From: Caryophanales bacterium UBA4100
Lineage (GTDB): Bacteria > Bacillota > Bacilli > Paenibacillales > UBA4045
Length of the DNA stretch: 6,117 nt
Direction: 5' to 3'
NCBI GenBank assembly: GCA_002383285.1
Contig: DFXU01000048.1
Coordinates: forward strand, 1-6,117
The notes beneath the pieces are model-generated. The model worked only from the letters and a program-made list of their open reading frames with translations. It did no database searches and was not told the origin of the DNA. Made by a program: the position numbers and the translations under genes. This document shows, in pieces, positions 1 through 5,655 of the stretch. Positions within the stretch are counted from its first letter, which is position 1. Each line of letters opens with the position of its first letter.

Positions 1-28
1 AATTGGCTTTCTCGACAGTCTGATTTTC

Positions 29-56
29 AACAGTTAATTTCGTTAATTTAGCTGTT
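29..56. repeat. Short hairpin in the non-coding leader
   Basis: Bases 29-37 pair with 48-56 to give a nine-base-pair stem (AACAGTTAA against TTAGCTGTT, one G-T wobble) around a ten-base loop. The word GTTAATTT also occurs twice in tandem here (33-40 and 42-49). No run of T follows, so a terminator role is not supported. It is the first of three hairpins in the gene-free stretch 1-276. Frame 1 is open from base 1 to a TAG at 49-51 and could be the last codons of a gene to the left, but the 16 residues are too few to identify. Confidence 0.45.
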
Positions 57-58
57 TG

Positions 59-158
59 CGAGGTAGTGACTGCAGAACATACAACTAATTCAATACTTTC
101 GAAGCAATTAGTCCTTTTCCCTCCAGATTAGTTGTACGATCTGCAATTAGTCACCTCG
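59..158. repeat. Long imperfect inverted repeat upstream of comFC
   Basis: Three paired blocks nest around one centre: 59-64 with 153-158 (CGAGGT/ACCTCG), 71-76 with 140-145 (TGCAGA/TCTGCA), and 80-89 with 127-136 (TACAACTAAT/ATTAGTTGTA, ten perfect pairs). They are separated by a 6x7 and a 3x3 internal loop. The 37-base interior holds a competing stem, 84-90 with 106-112 (ACTAATT/AATTAGT), capped by the palindrome TTCGAA at 98-103. No poly-T tail follows. The structure looks like a REP- or MITE-type intergenic repeat; the mobile or dispersed nature is inferred, since only one full copy is in the window. It could instead be a structured leader of the comFC transcript. Confidence 0.6.
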
Positions 159-183
159 GAATCGACCATAGCATGAGAAATTA

Positions 184-202
184 TTGTACATTATACAACT
201 AA
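184..202. repeat. Third hairpin carrying the TACAACTAA word
   Basis: TTGTA at 184-188 pairs with TACAA at 194-198 around a five-base loop. The right arm continues into TACAACTAA (194-202), the same nine-base word found at 80-88 and, on the opposite strand, at 128-136. The shared word links this small hairpin to the larger inverted repeat beside it. From 203 to the comFC ribosome binding site nothing further is evident. Confidence 0.45.
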
Positions 203-276
203 CCAACGATGACCTAGAAGTTAAACAGAGGTATTCCCGCTTTGGGTACCACTAGAAAGGAAAGGAGCTAATCCGC

Positions 277-1044
277 ATGCTTCATTCTCTAATATCTAAG
301 CTAATCAGCTCGACCCGAAGCCTGCTCGCGCCTAACGCCGATAGCTGCTTAGTATGCTATGGACCCAGAGCGAGCTCCTCAGGAGAGCTATCACTCTGTC
401 GAGTATGCTTCGAACATATCCCCTGGATTAGACCGGATGATATTCGATGTGATGTCTGTGGGCGATTTGAGAGCTGCCCGGATTGCCGTCGCAGGAAGGA
501 TACTTGGTTTGAGTTGAATCTCAGCGTTGTGAAATATAATGATACAATGAAGGATTGGCTGGGGCGATTTAAATATCGGGGGGATGAGCGGTTGCAGCTA
601 CTTTTTGCCGGGATGTTCGAGTCGTTGTTCCATCGGTTTCTTGCACATCAAGCTTGGAGAGCGAAGGATATTACGGTGGTGACCTATGTACCACTCAGCA
701 AGCAGCGACTCGAGGAGAGGGGCTTCAATCAAGCGGAGCTATTCGCACGTGCGTTAGGCTCATCATTCCGAATTCCGGTTGCACCGTTATTAGATCGTGC
801 GAGACATACAGGCAAGCAGAGCTACAAGACCAGAGAAGAGCGAATCAGCGATCTCCGAGGGGTATTCGCCCCGAATGAGGAAGGGATAAGTTGGTTATCC
901 ACTACGGTTCATAATAAACCATCCCAGCTAGTCGTTGTTGTCGATGATGTATATACCACAGGGAGCACGATGAATGAATGCGCGCGGATCATTAGAGAAT
1001 GCGCTCCTAACTCGCGGGTGTTCAGCCTAACCTGGGCAAGGTGA
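277..1044 (+). CDS. comFC: ComF family protein (late competence protein ComFC)
   Basis: This is a 255-residue ComFC-type protein, needed for natural transformation in Gram-positive and many other bacteria and thought to act on the cytosolic side of DNA uptake with the ComFA helicase. Four CxxC pairs (C24/C27, C41/C44, C58/C61, C67/C70) form the N-terminal zinc-binding part. A phosphoribosyltransferase-like domain follows: the family hallmark RGFNQ at 148-152, and the PRPP-binding loop VVVVDDVYTTGST at 219-231 with its acidic pair and TTGST turn. Length is slightly above the usual 220-240. The ATG at 277 is preceded by AAAGGAG (261-267) at nine bases. No comFA or comFB is visible in the 276 bases upstream. 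Family assignment is secure; the exact biochemical role of ComFC is not settled, and no phosphoribosyltransferase substrate can be read from the sequence. Confidence 0.95.
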   Translation: MLHSLISKLISSTRSLLAPNADSCLVCYGPRASSSGELSLCRVCFEHIPWIRPDDIRCDVCGRFESCPDCRRRKDTWFELNLSVVKYNDTMKDWLGRFKYRGDERLQLLFAGMFESLFHRFLAHQAWRAKDITVVTYVPLSKQRLEERGFNQAELFARALGSSFRIPVAPLLDRARHTGKQSYKTREERISDLRGVFAPNEEGISWLSTTVHNKPSQLVVVVDDVYTTGSTMNECARIIRECAPNSRVFSLTWAR

Positions 1045-1057
1045 GTAATTATTGTTC

Positions 1058-1087
1058 TTGTCTACTGGTAGTCGAATCATGTAAAAT
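1058..1087 (+). promoter_or_regulatory. Possible sigma-A promoter before yvyF
   Basis: TTGTCT (1058-1063) and TAAAAT (1082-1087) lie 18 bases apart in the 83-base gap between comFC and the next gene. Matches to TTGACA/TATAAT are four of six and five of six. A start near 1094 would leave a leader of about 34 bases ending in the AGGGGGA ribosome site (1114-1120). No terminator is seen after comFC, so read-through from comFC is equally possible. Confidence 0.3.
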
Positions 1088-1127
1088 AATAAGCAAGCAC
1101 ATGGTCGATCGGTAGGGGGAAATAAGG

Positions 1128-1538
1128 ATGAGTTTGAATATTGCGAATTGTCCGAGATGCGGCAAGATATTCGCCAAGGGTATTAAGGACATCTGCCCAG
1201 CTTGTGTCAAGGATATTGATTTGGAATATGAAACCTGCGTGAAGTACCTTCGCGAGAACAAGGGTGCCACAATTCATGATGTAAGTAACGAGACGAAGGT
1301 ATCCATCAAGCAGATAACCAAGTTTATTAAAGAAGGCCGGATTTCCTTGTATAACGCACCTAACATGGCTTATCCATGTGAGATATGCGGAATGGTCATT
1401 CGCGAAGGCGGGATGTGTGACGATTGCCGTAAGCGATTGGCGAAGGACGTTCATGTAGCCAAAGAGCAGGATCGCGCTAAGAAGGAAGATGAATTGAGGA
1501 ATAAACAAGCACAAACTTACAAAACATTGGATAAATAG
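1128..1538 (+). CDS. yvyF: YvyF-like flagellar operon protein (zinc/HTH, TIGR03826 type)
   Basis: This 136-residue protein matches the YvyF/TIGR03826 family by content and by position between comFC and flgM. An N-terminal zinc-knuckle-like unit has CPRC at 8-11 and CPAC at 23-26. A helix-turn-helix-like segment lies at about 47-72 (TIHDVSNETKVSIKQITKFI core), with the phrasing seen in MerR- and MarR-like recognition helices. A second CxxC unit has CEIC at 84-87 and CDDC at 97-100. A charged, probably helical Lys/Glu/Asp-rich tail runs from about 101 to the end. There is no signal peptide or membrane segment, so it should be cytoplasmic. The ATG at 1128 follows AGGGGGA at 1114-1120. The architecture suggests nucleic-acid or protein binding, but no function is assigned with confidence. 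It ends just before a hairpin terminator, so it is probably the last gene of the comF-side transcript. Confidence 0.85.
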   Translation: MSLNIANCPRCGKIFAKGIKDICPACVKDIDLEYETCVKYLRENKGATIHDVSNETKVSIKQITKFIKEGRISLYNAPNMAYPCEICGMVIREGGMCDDCRKRLAKDVHVAKEQDRAKKEDELRNKQAQTYKTLDK

Positions 1539-1561
1539 TAATCAGCTATTCATAATGACAT

Positions 1562-1598
1562 AAGGGAAGCCGATAATAGATTATATCGGTTTCCTTTT
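1562..1598 (+). terminator. Hairpin terminator between yvyF and flgM
   Basis: Bases 1562-1575 pair with 1584-1597 over 14 continuous pairs (two G-T wobbles) around an eight-base loop. The right arm ends in TTTT (1595-1598), so the U-run is short and partly inside the stem, followed by GC. The form suits a moderate or leaky intrinsic terminator or attenuator that limits read-through from the comFC-yvyF side into flgM. Confidence 0.6.
1569..1576 (+). promoter_or_regulatory. Candidate sigma-D (SigD/FliA) -10 element for the flgM operon
   Basis: GCCGATAA matches the sigma-D -10 consensus GCCGATAT at seven of eight positions and lies 64 bases ahead of the flgM start. In B. subtilis the flgM operon is sigma-D dependent, so a site here is expected. 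No good TAAA -35 is present at the usual 14-16 base spacing; the bases there read TTCATA. The -10 sits in the left arm of the terminator hairpin, so the match could be a by-product of the stem. Confidence 0.45.
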
Positions 1599-1622
1599 GC
1601 TGTATAGAGGTACCATTATCTA

Positions 1623-1630
1623 AAAGGTGA
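1623..1630 (+). promoter_or_regulatory. Ribosome binding site that fixes the flgM start
   Basis: AAAGGTGA lies nine bases before ATG 1640. It abuts the alternative in-frame GTG at 1631, leaving no spacer for that codon, so initiation at 1640 is preferred. Confidence 0.7.
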
Positions 1631-1639
1631 GTGATTCTT

Positions 1640-1915
1640 ATGAAAATTAATGATGTAAATCGGATCGGATCGGTTAACCCATACCGTAATAATACGCCAT
1701 CGGGTAATACAACCGCAGTTACAGGCAAGGGCAAGAAGGATCAAGTCCAGATCTCTGAAGAAGCTTTGAAGCTTCTTGAGAATCAAGCAACAGCGACCGT
1801 TGACCCTGTTCGGATGAAGAAGATCGAGCAATTGAAGGAAGCTGTCTCTACAGGAACCTATAATGTTGATGCTAACCATATCGTTGATAAGCTATTACCC
1901 TATTTGAATAATTAA
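1640..1915 (+). CDS. flgM: Anti-sigma-28 factor FlgM
   Basis: FlgM binds and inactivates the flagellar sigma factor (SigD in Bacillales, FliA elsewhere) until the hook-basal body is finished, so late genes such as flagellin wait for a completed export channel. The 91-residue product is close to the 88 of B. subtilis FlgM and opens with the family-typical MKIN. Residues 11-15 (SVNPY), the D34-Q35-V36-Q37-I38-S39 segment leading into helix E40-E47, and the C-terminal sigma-binding region from about 58 (MKKIEQLKEAVSTGTYNVDA, then NHIV) are all characteristic. The N-terminal third is rich in Asn, Thr and Gly and probably disordered, as in known FlgM proteins. It starts the flgM-flgN-flgK-flgL transcription block, 42 bases before flgN. 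A GTG-initiated form three residues longer is unlikely given the ribosome site. Confidence 0.93.
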   Translation: MKINDVNRIGSVNPYRNNTPSGNTTAVTGKGKKDQVQISEEALKLLENQATATVDPVRMKKIEQLKEAVSTGTYNVDANHIVDKLLPYLNN

Positions 1916-1957
1916 GGCGCGTATCCATATAAAGGTTATAGAGGCGGGTGAATATAC

Positions 1958-2461
1958 ATGCCAATTCAGGCTGTAATTGAGAAGCTAGAGGAGCTTAATG
2001 TTCTGCATCAGAAGCTATTGGATATGGGACAGCTGAAGAAGACGGTTCTTGTGAATAATCAGGTGAATGAGTTAGCGTTATTCGTAAGCCAGGAGTCCAA
2101 GCTGCTGAAGCGGGTTGCTGAGACCGAGGCTGAGTGGCGGAATGCGATTGTAGCTTTTCTCAAGGACTCTGGGCTGAAGCCCGACCCATCATTCACCGTT
2201 ACTGATATCATAAAGCTGGTGTATAACGTTGAAGATCGTCGCAGATTAACAGATGCCCATCAAGCATTAATGAGGACGATTGGTCAGCTGAAGGATTCGA
2301 ACGCTCTGAACCAAGAGCTGATCGAGCAGTCATTAGCTTTCATTAACCATTCGATGGATTTATATATGGGTGATCCCGGGCAGGATGCTACCTATCAGAA
2401 CCCTGCACAGGCGACGGCTAACTATTCAGACAAGCGTCGAATGTTCGATACCCGGGGATAG
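1958..2461 (+). CDS. flgN: Flagellar export chaperone FlgN
   Basis: FlgN-type chaperones bind the C-terminal ends of FlgK and FlgL in the cytoplasm and deliver them to the flagellar type III export gate. The 167-residue protein is almost wholly predicted helix and coiled coil: heptad-like stretches at about 4-66 and 92-136, with a more polar link around 70-80 (GLKPDPSFTV). The LNQELIEQSLAFI segment (117-129) is the conserved client-binding helix of the family. The polar tail after 138 ends in RRMFDTRG, resembling the ending of Bacillales FlgN (YvyG) proteins. ATG 1958 follows the G-rich ribosome site GAGGCGGGTG (1941-1950) at seven bases. Position directly before its clients flgK and flgL supports the call, since sequence conservation in this family is low. 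Confidence 0.88.
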   Translation: MPIQAVIEKLEELNVLHQKLLDMGQLKKTVLVNNQVNELALFVSQESKLLKRVAETEAEWRNAIVAFLKDSGLKPDPSFTVTDIIKLVYNVEDRRRLTDAHQALMRTIGQLKDSNALNQELIEQSLAFINHSMDLYMGDPGQDATYQNPAQATANYSDKRRMFDTRG

Positions 2462-2492
2462 ATGTTATAACTAGAAGGAGTGCCACCCTAAT

Positions 2493-4070
2493 ATGAGATC
2501 AACATTCAGCGGGTTAGAAGTATCTAAACGAGCCTTGTTTGCGCAGCAAACCGCGTTGCAGACAACAGGCCATAATATAGCAAATGCCAACACAGCTGGT
2601 TATTCACGACAGGTGGTTAATTTGGTGAACTCTAAGCCCATGGAGGCGCCTGGTATTCAGAGAAGTAACTCTGCGGGTCAGATTGGTACTGGGGTTGAGT
2701 TCGACTACATTAAGCGTATTCGGGAAACCTTCCTGGATCATCAATATTATAATGAGAACAAAGGGCTTGGAGAATGGACTGTTCGTAAAGATACACTCGA
2801 AAAGCTCGAGGCGATTATGAACGAGCCATCGGATACGGGTATTCGTCAGGTCATTGAGAACTTCTGGAATACCTGGCAAGTGCTCAGCAAGGAACCTGAG
2901 AATTTGACAGCTCGCGCCGCTCTCAAGGAAGGCGCATTGGCATTAACGGATTCATTCAATCATACATCCAAACAGCTAAGTGATTTATCGAACGATTTGA
3001 CAGAGAATATTGAAGTGAAGTTAAGAGAGGCCAATTCCTTTGTTAATCAAATTTCTAAACTTAACCATGAGATTTTCCGAATTGAGGGTTTAGGTAATAA
3101 CGCCAACGATCTACGGGATCAGAGAGACCTATTAGCAGATCAACTATCGGGTATTGTTAATATCTCAGTATCAGAGAGTAGTTCTGGCTATAACATCAGA
3201 ATGGGTAACGTGGAGTTAGTAAATGGTGGTCAGATTACAGAGGTGTTAGATGCATCTAACATAGTACAGGCTATGAGCTCAGGTGATTTGAACAGTGGAG
3301 AAGTACACGGAATGCTCGTATCTAGAGACCAGTACTTATCAAGTTACCAATTTCAATTGGATTCTATGATCCGAGCTATTGCACAAGGTGATGTTGAGGT
3401 AACGCTGACCAAAGGTGCGGTAATACCAGAAGGAACGACGTTGAATGGAATACTTTATACAGGTACAATTGAGGATCGTACGTTATTAGCAGATATTAAT
3501 ACGACTGTTGCTGGCATAAACGGCTTACATGCATTGGGTTACACACTAGACACTCCCCCAGCTTCGGGACTTCCATTCTTTACACTCAAGGATGGATATA
3601 CTGAATTTAGTGCGGAGAGCATTACTGTCAATCCAGATATTGTGAATAAAGTTTCTAACATTGCTGCATCGTCTCGCGTATACGATGACAATGGAGTCGT
3701 TAAGGTTGTAAAAGGTAACAATGATATTGCACTTACGATTGCTGGCTTTCGTACAAAGAAGTTCGATTTCGAACCTAGACCAGATGGTACACCTATCTTA
3801 ACAAATGGAACCTTTAGTGAGTTTCACCGGGCACTAATTGGACAACTGGGGGTACAGACACAAGAAGCAAACAGGCAATCTGTTAATCAACAAGTGCTTG
3901 TCGAACAGGTGCAATCCAGGAGACAATCGGTAAGTGGCGTATCCTTAGATGAAGAAATGGTTAATATGATTAGATTCCAACATGCATATAATGCCGCTGC
4001 GCGTGCAATGACTACCTTCGATGAATTACTAGACAAAGTGATTAACAGTATGGGTCTTGTTGGTAGATAA
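2493..4070 (+). CDS. flgK: Flagellar hook-associated protein 1, FlgK
   Basis: FlgK forms the first junction ring between hook and filament outside the cell and is exported through the flagellar channel without a cleaved signal. The 525-residue protein shows the rod/hook family N-terminus (residues 3-42: STFSGLEVSKRALFAQQTAL, then HNIANANTAGYSRQ at 27-40) and the matching C-terminal helix (483-525, SLDEEMVNMIRFQHAYNAAA then FDELLDKVINSMG). These ends coil together in the assembled structure. Between them lie FlgK-specific regions, including the LRDQRDLLADQLS segment (207-219). About 40 residues around 299-338 (GDVEV...TTLNGILYTG...TLLAD) look like an insertion into a normally continuous helix before GINGLHALGYTLD. 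ATG 2493 follows GAAGGAG (2474-2480) at twelve bases, slightly long. The flgN stop is 31 bases upstream, so co-transcription is expected. Confidence 0.96.
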   Translation: MRSTFSGLEVSKRALFAQQTALQTTGHNIANANTAGYSRQVVNLVNSKPMEAPGIQRSNSAGQIGTGVEFDYIKRIRETFLDHQYYNENKGLGEWTVRKDTLEKLEAIMNEPSDTGIRQVIENFWNTWQVLSKEPENLTARAALKEGALALTDSFNHTSKQLSDLSNDLTENIEVKLREANSFVNQISKLNHEIFRIEGLGNNANDLRDQRDLLADQLSGIVNISVSESSSGYNIRMGNVELVNGGQITEVLDASNIVQAMSSGDLNSGEVHGMLVSRDQYLSSYQFQLDSMIRAIAQGDVEVTLTKGAVIPEGTTLNGILYTGTIEDRTLLADINTTVAGINGLHALGYTLDTPPASGLPFFTLKDGYTEFSAESITVNPDIVNKVSNIAASSRVYDDNGVVKVVKGNNDIALTIAGFRTKKFDFEPRPDGTPILTNGTFSEFHRALIGQLGVQTQEANRQSVNQQVLVEQVQSRRQSVSGVSLDEEMVNMIRFQHAYNAAARAMTTFDELLDKVINSMGLVGR

Positions 4071-4087
4071 AATTATGATCGAATGAT

Positions 4088-4094
4088 AAGGTGG
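4088..4094 (+). promoter_or_regulatory. Ribosome binding site that fixes the flgL start
   Basis: AAGGTGG lies eight bases before ATG 4103. The alternative GTG at 4091 is part of the motif itself, so it cannot be served by it. Confidence 0.7.
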
Positions 4095-4102
4095 TAGATA
4101 TA

Positions 4103-4999
4103 ATGGCTACTCGAGTTACGCAAGGCATGATTAATACACAGTTGATGAGAAATCTGAATGCGAACTTGGCGCGATTAGATCATACTCAGGGTCAACTTGC
4201 TACCGGACGTAAGATTAACAAGCCTTCTGATGATCCTGTTGGTATTAGTTACGCCATGAGATATAGAAGTGAGATCTCGGCCAATAGCCAGTATGGAGAG
4301 AATGTAGATTCTGCCATATCTTGGTTGGAGATTACCGACTCTACACTCAATCAAGCTAGTAATGTTATCCAGAGACTGAGGGAGTTGACGATTCAGGCAT
4401 CGAATGGTACAAATCCTCAAACCGCATTGGATGCAATAGACAGTGAGGTTAGCCAATTATATGAACAGCTCATCGTGATAGGCAATAGCGAATTCAATGG
4501 TAAGCACATATTTAATGGACAGATGACAGAGAACCCACCTTATACTTCTGAAACAGCTGGTGATACTTTAACCGATAGTGGCAATATTAAATTTGAAATT
4601 GGGGTAGGGGTAAAAATTGATGCTAATGTTTCCGGGGAAACCATATTTGGAAACCCGGACGATATTGATAATGCATTCAAGGTTATGAACGATCTTAGGA
4701 CAGCTCTTAAGGCGGGCGACTTTACTACGATAAACAATTCAATTGGTCGGCTAGACAGTAGAATCAATAAATTTTTAGAGGTTAGAGCAGATGTCGGTGC
4801 CAAGATGAATCGAGTTCAATTATCTCAAGGTAGATTGGAGGACATTAACATAAATCTACAATCGCTTCAATCCAAGGTGGAGGATGCAGATATGGCGCAG
4901 TTGATCACAACCTTGAAGACAGATGAGAATGTCTACCAAGCTTCCCTATCTATTGGAGCCAAGATCATTAGGCCAAGCTTAATTGACTTTCTCAGATAA
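4103..4999 (+). CDS. flgL: Flagellar hook-associated protein 3, FlgL
   Basis: FlgL is the second junction protein, stacked on FlgK and bridging to the flagellin filament. From ATG 4103 the product is 298 residues, the same length as B. subtilis FlgL, and begins MATRVTQGMINTQLMRNLN. The flagellin-like N-terminal domain carries LATGRKINKPSDDPVG (32-47), the loop shared with flagellin, followed by the paired helices to about 135. The variable surface part, about 140-190, is rich in Thr, Gly and Asp. The C-terminal helix runs from about 215, with VEDADMAQLITTLKTDENVY (259-278) and the closing PSLIDFLR (291-298), as in Bacillales FlgL. No signal peptide is present, as expected for type III flagellar export. 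The gap from flgK is 32 bases, without a terminator. Translation from GTG 4091 would add four residues and is unlikely. Confidence 0.95.
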   Translation: MATRVTQGMINTQLMRNLNANLARLDHTQGQLATGRKINKPSDDPVGISYAMRYRSEISANSQYGENVDSAISWLEITDSTLNQASNVIQRLRELTIQASNGTNPQTALDAIDSEVSQLYEQLIVIGNSEFNGKHIFNGQMTENPPYTSETAGDTLTDSGNIKFEIGVGVKIDANVSGETIFGNPDDIDNAFKVMNDLRTALKAGDFTTINNSIGRLDSRINKFLEVRADVGAKMNRVQLSQGRLEDININLQSLQSKVEDADMAQLITTLKTDENVYQASLSIGAKIIRPSLIDFLR

Positions 5000-5003
5000 G
5001 GTT

Positions 5004-5009
5004 GGGTGA
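5004..5009 (+). promoter_or_regulatory. Ribosome binding site for the DUF6470 gene, favouring a TTG start
   Basis: GGGTGA sits five bases before TTG 5015. The longer string GGGTGAATATA is identical to the one just before flgN (1946-1956), whose ATG follows one base later. The rival GTG at 5006 lies inside this motif, but it has an AAGG at 4998-5001 four bases upstream, so it is not excluded. Confidence 0.5.
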
Positions 5010-5014
5010 ATATA

Positions 5015-5581
5015 TTGAATGTATCGAGTATTGAGATACGACAGCAATTTGCGAAGCTAGGTATGGAATCTAAGCGTGCTTCACTGACAATCGAACAACC
5101 GCGAGCCGATTTAAGTATTCAGACAACTAGACCGGAAGTGAGTATTGAATCCCCTAGGGGCGAGCTTTTGATTGATCAATCGCGTGCATGGGATGCACTA
5201 GCTCTTGGTGACCATTTACAGTCAATGAATCAGATCTATTCGGCAATTAAGAATATCGTTATGCAGACCATTGGTAAGATCGTCGATGAAGGTAATCAAT
5301 TAGCAGCTATTCATAACGATACGAATGCGATAGCTGATATTGCCCAGGATATCACAATAGACTTTTTTGAATTGGAATTTGCGGGGTACGCTTCCTTTGA
5401 TAATGTAGACATTAGCTATACAGCTAGGAAACCAGAGATTGAAGTGGAACGTGGTACTGTAAATCTAGAGGCACAGGCGAATAAACCAATCATTAATTCT
5501 GAACCTGCAAAGTTGGATATTTACATGCTTCAACGTAACAGCCTGGAGATCATTCCACCACAGTTGGATATCAGAGTCTGA
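5015..5581 (+). CDS. yviE: DUF6470 family protein (YviE-like), function unknown
   Basis: This corresponds to yviE of B. subtilis by position between flgL and fliW and by DUF6470-type sequence. Its function is unknown. Residues 6-59 form six tandem nine-residue units of the pattern [ILV]-x-[IM]-x-x-x-[RF]-[APG]-x, for example LTIEQPRAD, LSIQTTRPE, VSIESPRGE and LLIDQSRAW, which predicts short beta-strands at regular spacing. A helical middle (about 68-112, with IVDEGNQLAAI at 89-99) follows. The C-terminal third is again strand-like with LDI/LEI/LDI motifs at 167-169, 177-179 and 184-186. There is no signal peptide, membrane span or catalytic motif, so a cytoplasmic binding or assembly role is plausible but unproven. 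TTG 5015 gives 188 residues; GTG 5006 would give 191. It starts 15 bases after flgL and ends 13 bases before a terminator, so it is probably the last gene of the flgM-flgL transcript. Confidence 0.82.
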   Translation: MNVSSIEIRQQFAKLGMESKRASLTIEQPRADLSIQTTRPEVSIESPRGELLIDQSRAWDALALGDHLQSMNQIYSAIKNIVMQTIGKIVDEGNQLAAIHNDTNAIADIAQDITIDFFELEFAGYASFDNVDISYTARKPEIEVERGTVNLEAQANKPIINSEPAKLDIYMLQRNSLEIIPPQLDIRV

Positions 5582-5594
5582 AAGAGTTTATATG

Positions 5595-5624
5595 AACTAT
5601 AGAACGATCGATCTATAGTTTTTT
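5595..5624 (+). terminator. Intrinsic terminator between yviE and fliW
   Basis: AACTATAGA (5595-5603) pairs perfectly with TCTATAGTT (5612-5620), nine pairs around an eight-base loop. The hairpin runs directly into T at 5619-5624, six in a row counting the last two stem bases. The stem is AT-rich (two G-C pairs), so efficiency may be partial. It divides the flgM-to-yviE block from fliW. Confidence 0.65.
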
Positions 5625-5628
5625 GTTA

Positions 5629-5634
5629 TATAAT
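5629..5634 (+). promoter_or_regulatory. Perfect TATAAT, possible -10 of a fliW promoter
   Basis: TATAAT sits 22 bases before the fliW ATG and just after the terminator, where a fresh promoter would be useful. No recognisable -35 is present at 15-18 base spacing (GATCGA at 17), and there is no TG extension in the right place. AT-rich DNA alone could produce the match. Confidence 0.25.
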
Positions 5635-5643
5635 CTTAGAATT

Positions 5644-5649
5644 GGGGGA
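5644..5649 (+). promoter_or_regulatory. Ribosome binding site that fixes the fliW start
   Basis: GGGGGA lies six bases before ATG 5656, whereas the upstream in-frame TTG at 5623 lies at the terminator T-run and has no ribosome site. Confidence 0.7.
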
Positions 5650-5655
5650 TTACAA

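Noticed and set aside
1..15. Resemblance of the window start to the end of flgL (AATTGRCTTTCTC)
   Set aside because: Thirteen similar bases in AT-rich DNA, without further similarity on either side, is consistent with chance.
1..276. ComK boxes (AAAA-N5-TTTT pairs) before comFC
   Set aside because: No pair of such boxes with suitable spacing is present in this stretch.
1077..1514. Open reading frame of 145 codons on the minus strand opposite yvyF
   Set aside because: It is fully shadowed by a plus-strand gene with clear zinc and HTH motifs, and its product shows no recognisable domain.
1527..1556. TTGGAT / CATAAT with 18-base spacing as a sigma-A promoter for flgM
   Set aside because: The -35 matches only the TTG reliably, it overlaps the yvyF end, and the transcript would start at the terminator hairpin.
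1631..1639. GTG 1631 as the flgM start
   Set aside because: It abuts the AAAGGTGA ribosome site with no spacer, while ATG 1640 has nine bases and gives the family-typical MKIN start.
1659..1674. Tandem GATCG units at the start of flgM
   Set aside because: It is three short units within codons for N-R-I-G-S-V and is readily explained by codon choice.
5623..5655. TTG 5623 as the fliW start
   Set aside because: It lies at the terminator T-run and has no ribosome site; ATG 5656 has GGGGGA and gives the usual FliW length.
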